From: Pseudomonadota bacterium
GTDB lineage: Bacteria; Pseudomonadota; Gammaproteobacteria; Enterobacterales; Enterobacteriaceae
DNA: 58,626 bases
Reading direction: 5' to 3'
Assembly: GCA_018261615.1 (NCBI GenBank)
Contig: JAGTSE010000041.1
Coordinates: 1 to 58,626 of the forward strand
The notes beneath the pieces are model-generated. The model did not search any database, was not told where the DNA came from, and was given only the letters and a program-made list of their open reading frames with translations. Shown piece by piece: positions 55,379 through 58,626 of this stretch (its first letter is position 1; each line of letters starts with the position of its first letter). A program made the position numbers and the translations under genes.

Positions 55379-56002
55379 TTACTTCTTCTCTACCAGATAT
55401 TTTACTGTATCTGCATAGTCTTTCACAAAAGCATCCAGGCTGCTGCCGTCCATACCCTGCTGGTTAACCTGGTATTTTCCGTTAACGAACATGGCAGGAA
55501 CGCCCTGCAACTGAAGGTCAGCAGCCGCTTTTTCCTGCTGAGCAACCAGTGATTTCACCACGAAGCTGTTCCACGCCGCATCATACTCTTCGCCTTTTAC
55601 GCCAGCGCTGATGAAGACATCACGGATATCAGCAACGGACTGGACAGTCTGCGTTTTTTGCACCGCTTCAAACATCGGAGAAGTAATTTTATCTTCCACG
55701 CCAAGCGCCATTGCAACCGCCCAGGCTTGGGTCATTTCTTTACCCAGCGGTCCCAAAAATTCAACATGGTACTTGGTCATTTTGGTGCCCTGCGGCAGCT
55801 TTTCTTTCACAGCGCTGGCAACATGCCATACCTGTTCAAAGTCATAGCAATGCGGGCAATAGAACGAAAAGAACTCAAGAACCTGCGGCTCCCCTGCAAC
55901 TGGCTTATCAAGCGTAATAAACTGCTTACCATCAGTAGGTTGAGCAGCTGCGGCGCTAAAAGCCAGAATCATTCCTGCCAGCGCCAAAAAGATCTTCTTC
56001 AT
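55379..56002 (-). CDS. dsbA: Thiol:disulfide oxidoreductase DsbA
   Basis: Periplasmic oxidase that puts disulfide bonds into exported proteins and is re-oxidised by DsbB. The product has 207 residues: a signal peptide (MKKIFLALAGMILAFSAAAA), the thioredoxin-fold active site FYCPHCYDF and the cis-Pro loop (GVPAMFVNGKYQV). It lies 16 bases after srkA on the same strand and is probably also expressed from an internal Cpx-responsive promoter as in E. coli. Confidence 0.98.
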   Translation of the reverse strand: MKKIFLALAGMILAFSAAAAQPTDGKQFITLDKPVAGEPQVLEFFSFYCPHCYDFEQVWHVASAVKEKLPQGTKMTKYHVEFLGPLGKEMTQAWAVAMALGVEDKITSPMFEAVQKTQTVQSVADIRDVFISAGVKGEEYDAAWNSFVVKSLVAQQEKAAADLQLQGVPAMFVNGKYQVNQQGMDGSSLDAFVKDYADTVKYLVEKK

Positions 56003-56018
56003 GGTTAATTATCTCCAT

Positions 56019-57005
56019 TCAATACATTGGTGTTAATGCTAAAGGTGGTTCTTGCAAAACATTCACCTGATTCAGAAAAATCGAAGTCTGCCTGCGCCAG
56101 TGATCTTCACTGCACAACCATGGGAAGTTTTTCGGAAACGCCGGATCGTCCCAGCGACGAATAAGCCACGCCAGATAGTACACCTGACGCATAGCGCGAA
56201 GAGGCTCAATCAGGCCAATCTCGGTACGATTAAATTCACAAAACTCTTCATATGCTTCAACGATCATCTCCAGTTGCATACGCTGCTCAGCTTTATCGCC
56301 ATGCAACAGCATCCATAGATCCTGTACCGCAGGACCATTACGTGCATCGTCTAAGTCAACAAACATCGGCCCGTCACGCCAGAGAATATTTCCGGCATGA
56401 CAGTCACCGTGCAGACGCAGGAGGTTGAAACGGCTGTGCCATTGCTCCATAACAGCATCAATAAGTTTATCAACGGCGCTCAAAAATGCCTCTTTCAGCG
56501 AGGCTGGAATAAGTGTAGTGGTTTCAAATAACTGGCGGGGTTCAATTAAATACTCTTTAACACCAATATCAGGGCGATGAGTAAAACGTTTTTTGCTGCC
56601 GGTTTGATGCAGTCGCCCGAGATAGCGGCCAACCCATTCCATTTGATCCAGATTGTCGGCTTCGAATTGCCGACCGCCAACGCTTGGGAAGACAGCAAAA
56701 CAGAAACCCTGATGAGTGAGTAGGGTCTGGTGATTAAAGGCAAGCGGCGCGGCGACCGGTACATCATCGCGCTGAAGATCCAGAGCAAACTCATGCTCTT
56801 CAAGGATCTGCGCGGCTGACCAGCGTTCAGGACGATAAAATTTCACCACATAACGACGACGATCTTCGTCCTGAAATTGATAAACGCGGTTTTCGTAGCT
56901 ATTTAGCGCAGTAAGGCCAGAATCCACACGGATCCCCTGGGCAAATAGCGCATCCATGATGGTGTCGGGGTGCAGAGTCTGGAAAGTAAAAGCGTTACAG
57001 GTCAT
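56019..57005 (-). CDS. srkA: Stress response kinase SrkA (YihE)
   Basis: Cytoplasmic Ser/Thr protein kinase of the APH/choline-kinase fold, 328 residues, the same length as in E. coli. The catalytic loop LHGDCHAGNILW (Asp and Asn) and the metal-binding FVDLDDA are visible. It counters MazEF-type programmed death and responds to envelope stress in E. coli. Upstream yihD and downstream dsbA form one operon. Confidence 0.97.
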   Translation of the reverse strand: MTCNAFTFQTLHPDTIMDALFAQGIRVDSGLTALNSYENRVYQFQDEDRRRYVVKFYRPERWSAAQILEEHEFALDLQRDDVPVAAPLAFNHQTLLTHQGFCFAVFPSVGGRQFEADNLDQMEWVGRYLGRLHQTGSKKRFTHRPDIGVKEYLIEPRQLFETTTLIPASLKEAFLSAVDKLIDAVMEQWHSRFNLLRLHGDCHAGNILWRDGPMFVDLDDARNGPAVQDLWMLLHGDKAEQRMQLEMIVEAYEEFCEFNRTEIGLIEPLRAMRQVYYLAWLIRRWDDPAFPKNFPWLCSEDHWRRQTSIFLNQVNVLQEPPLALTPMY

Positions 57006-57080
57006 CCGGGCATCCGAAAATTCGACGAATAATTCAGGATACCATTTCGCGGCGCATTCAGTGGCGCCGCTTACAAGCTT

Positions 57081-57350
57081 TTACTCTTTAATTATGCCAC
57101 GTGCGCGCAGCAGAGCGGTTTTAAAATCCTCTTCATAATCCTTCTGAATCCCTGGGATGACGGCATCTTTTGCCGAGTCACGCATTTTCAGATGATAGAT
57201 CAGGATGTCATCACTTAAATCGACCAGTTCACCCTCATAACCTGACTCTTGCGCCAGTTTCTGCAAGAATTGCATTAAGTTTAACTCGGGTTCTTTTTGC
57301 CACGCTGGCTGGAGAAGTTCGATAAGTTCGTTCAGGCGTTTACATTTCAT
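57081..57350 (-). CDS. yihD: Conserved protein YihD (DUF1040)
   Basis: An 89-residue cytoplasmic protein of unknown role, the E. coli length. Conserved segments are MKCKRLNELIELLQPAWQKEP and LSDDILIYHLKMRDSAKDAVIPG. The start chosen follows AAGGAGCACGAAT; a longer frame exists upstream. It is divergent from mobA. Confidence 0.96.
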   Translation of the reverse strand: MKCKRLNELIELLQPAWQKEPELNLMQFLQKLAQESGYEGELVDLSDDILIYHLKMRDSAKDAVIPGIQKDYEEDFKTALLRARGIIKE

Positions 57351-57419
57351 ATTCGTGCTCCTTACTCTTGGTACAGACACGTTAGCAGGGTCAAACCCAC
57401 AATAAAAGAGGCGATACTG

Positions 57420-58004
57420 GTGGCGGTAAGTGATGCGGTAACTGGCGTAATTCTGGCGGGGGGGAAAGCCTCACGCATGGGAGGAAATGATAAGGGATTA
57501 TTGCAACTTAACGGCAATCCACTTTGGCAGCATGTAGCGCAGAAACTAAAGCCGCAGGTGGCAGATATGGTAATTAGCGCTAATCGAAACCTCGATATCT
57601 ATCGTGCGAGTGGCCTACCAGTGCTGACCGATACGCTACGTGATTATCCCGGGCCGCTGGCAGGAATTCTATCGGTAATGCAGCAACATTCAGGGTCATG
57701 GTTCCTTTTCTGTCCCTGCGATACCCCCCATATACCAGCAGATCTTGCCATACGGTTGCAGAGAAACCGCCAGCAGTCTTTAGCTGTCTGGGTCCACGAT
57801 GGCGAGCGGGATCATCCCACTATCGCGCTGATTCATCGCGATATCATGCCCTTTTTAGAGGCATATCTGGCACGTGGTGAACGCAGGGTAATGGTATTCC
57901 TGCGCGAGGTTGGCGGCCATGCGGTGGATTTTAGCGATGTTAAAGCCGCTTTCGTTAATGTGAATACCCCGGAAGATCTGGCTCACTGGCAGGAATCACT
58001 ATGA
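57420..58004 (+). CDS. mobA: Molybdenum cofactor guanylyltransferase MobA
   Basis: Adds GMP to molybdopterin to make the MGD cofactor used by enzymes such as formate dehydrogenase-O in this window. The product has 194 residues, the E. coli length. The nucleotide-binding motif GVILAGGKASRMGGNDKG, the FCPCDTP metal loop and VNVNTPEDL are present. The start is GTG: no in-frame ATG precedes the nucleotide motif, and AGAGG lies 9 bases upstream. The end overlaps mobB. Confidence 0.95.
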   Translation: MAVSDAVTGVILAGGKASRMGGNDKGLLQLNGNPLWQHVAQKLKPQVADMVISANRNLDIYRASGLPVLTDTLRDYPGPLAGILSVMQQHSGSWFLFCPCDTPHIPADLAIRLQRNRQQSLAVWVHDGERDHPTIALIHRDIMPFLEAYLARGERRVMVFLREVGGHAVDFSDVKAAFVNVNTPEDLAHWQESL

Positions 58005-58504
58005 TCCCACTACTGGCTATTGCTGCATGGAGCGGTACAGGAAAGACCACACTGCTCAAAAAGTTAATTCCAGAGCTTTGTGCTCATGGTATCCGTCCCG
58101 GCTTAATAAAACATACCCACCACGATATGGATGTCGATAAACCGGGTAAAGATAGCTATGAGCTTCGCAAAGCGGGAGCAACACAAACTCTGGTTGCCAG
58201 TTCGCAGCGTTGGGCACTGATGACAGAAACGCCGGATAAAACCAGTCTGGATCTGGCTTATCTTGCTGGTCGAATGGATGCAACGAAACTGGATTTAGTT
58301 CTGGTCGAGGGTTTTAAACATGAGCCCGTGGCTAAAATTATGCTCTGGCGACAGGACTGCGGGCATAATCTGCAAGAACTTATACTGGATGAGCATGTCA
58401 TAGCGGTAGCCAGCGATGTAGCACTAGAACTTGATGTACCGGTGCTGGATATAAATGATGTAACTCAGATTTCTGGCTTTATTCTTCGTTGGTTACGCGC
58501 ATAG
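58001..58504 (+). CDS. mobB: Molybdopterin-guanine dinucleotide protein MobB
   Basis: GTP-binding partner of MobA, 167 residues. The P-loop AAWSGTGKTTLLKKL is at residues 7-21, followed by IKHTHHDMDVDKPGKDSYELRKAGA and VEGFKHEP, all typical. It starts inside the mobA stop (ATGA) and converges on the rRNA operon. Confidence 0.96.
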   Translation: MIPLLAIAAWSGTGKTTLLKKLIPELCAHGIRPGLIKHTHHDMDVDKPGKDSYELRKAGATQTLVASSQRWALMTETPDKTSLDLAYLAGRMDATKLDLVLVEGFKHEPVAKIMLWRQDCGHNLQELILDEHVIAVASDVALELDVPVLDINDVTQISGFILRWLRA

Positions 58505-58532
58505 TGCGTGACCTTTTATTTCATCTGAACGC

Positions 58533-58561
58533 AAAAAGGCCATCCTTCCGGATGGCCTTTT
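58533..58561. terminator. Bidirectional terminator mobB / rrn operon
   Basis: GGCCATCC-TTCC-GGATGGCC stem flanked by five A and four T. It ends the minus-strand rRNA operon, and mobB on the plus strand. Confidence 0.88.
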
Positions 58562-58571
58562 CACTGGTTTG

Positions 58572-58626
58572 ATGCCTGGCAGTTCCCTACTCTCGCATGG
58601 GGAGACCCCACACTACCATCGGCGCT
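58572..58626 (-). rRNA. rrf: 5S ribosomal RNA (3' part, cut by window end)
   Basis: On the minus strand the last 55 bases read AGCGCCGATGGTAGTGTGGG ... GGGAACTGCCAGGCAT, the 3' end of enterobacterial 5S rRNA. The location after mobB corresponds to rrnA of E. coli. The rest lies outside the window. Confidence 0.97.

Overview
The window is a chromosomal segment of an enterobacterium (order Enterobacterales, family Enterobacteriaceae). The backbone gene order is the one known around pfkA, rha, fdo, glnALG, polA and an rrn operon in Escherichia coli, and most proteins look like close orthologues. It is not E. coli itself: the rha operon carries an ABC importer and a fucO-type reductase, an AzlCD exporter sits beside it, yihF is missing between yihG and dsbA, and an esterase/SnoaL fusion lies next to fdhE. 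An Enterobacter/Kosakonia/Lelliottia-like genome would fit, but the sequence alone does not settle the genus.

Layout. 1-8641: pfkA and fieF, an AT-rich insertion (frameshifted LTA-synthase-like gene plus a truncated P2-type integrase), then cpxP with its 3' sRNA CpxQ, cpxRA and yiiM. 8805-11665: a probable 2-keto-3-deoxygluconate aldolase, kdgT and sodA. 11955-27723: the L-rhamnose region, with rhaT, rhaR, rhaS, the rhaBAD operon, a four-gene sugar ABC importer, a lactaldehyde reductase and the mutarotase rhaM. 27763-29651: a HTH-cupin regulator, azlCD and a small DUF1471 protein. 29766-36367: fdhD, the selenocysteine formate dehydrogenase-O operon fdoGHI and fdhE. 36667-40863: an esterase fusion, yiiD, dtd, yihY and yihX. 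40997-47577: bipA, glnA, glnL, glnG and yshB. 47650-51070: hemN, a small membrane ORF, yihI, csrC, engB and spf. 51219-58504: polA, yihG, dsbA, srkA, yihD, mobA and mobB. The window ends inside a 5S rRNA gene on the minus strand.

The most interesting region is a 2.7-kb, very AT-rich island between rhaT and rhaR (13098-15805). It has a Ner/SfsB-like regulator and a small XRE regulator, divergently arranged around a perfect 19-bp palindrome, followed by a 593-residue protein I cannot name. That protein's C-terminal part has a D...HEK...QALKN pattern that could be a divergent nuclease fold. The island has no integrase and is flanked by 131-bp direct repeats of the rhaT/rhaR junction. The repeats differ at four positions, all synonymous in rhaT or rhaR, which suggests arrival by homologous recombination from another lineage. 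It is a good candidate for a small uncharacterised (possibly defence) cassette.

Other notable points are: rhaD has lost 58 codons in frame, including two zinc-ligand histidines; the LTA-synthase-like gene is broken at a run of eight T; an ERIC element lies between glnA and glnL; and the esterase fusion has a perfect internal ribosome-binding site at the domain junction, as if two genes had recently merged.
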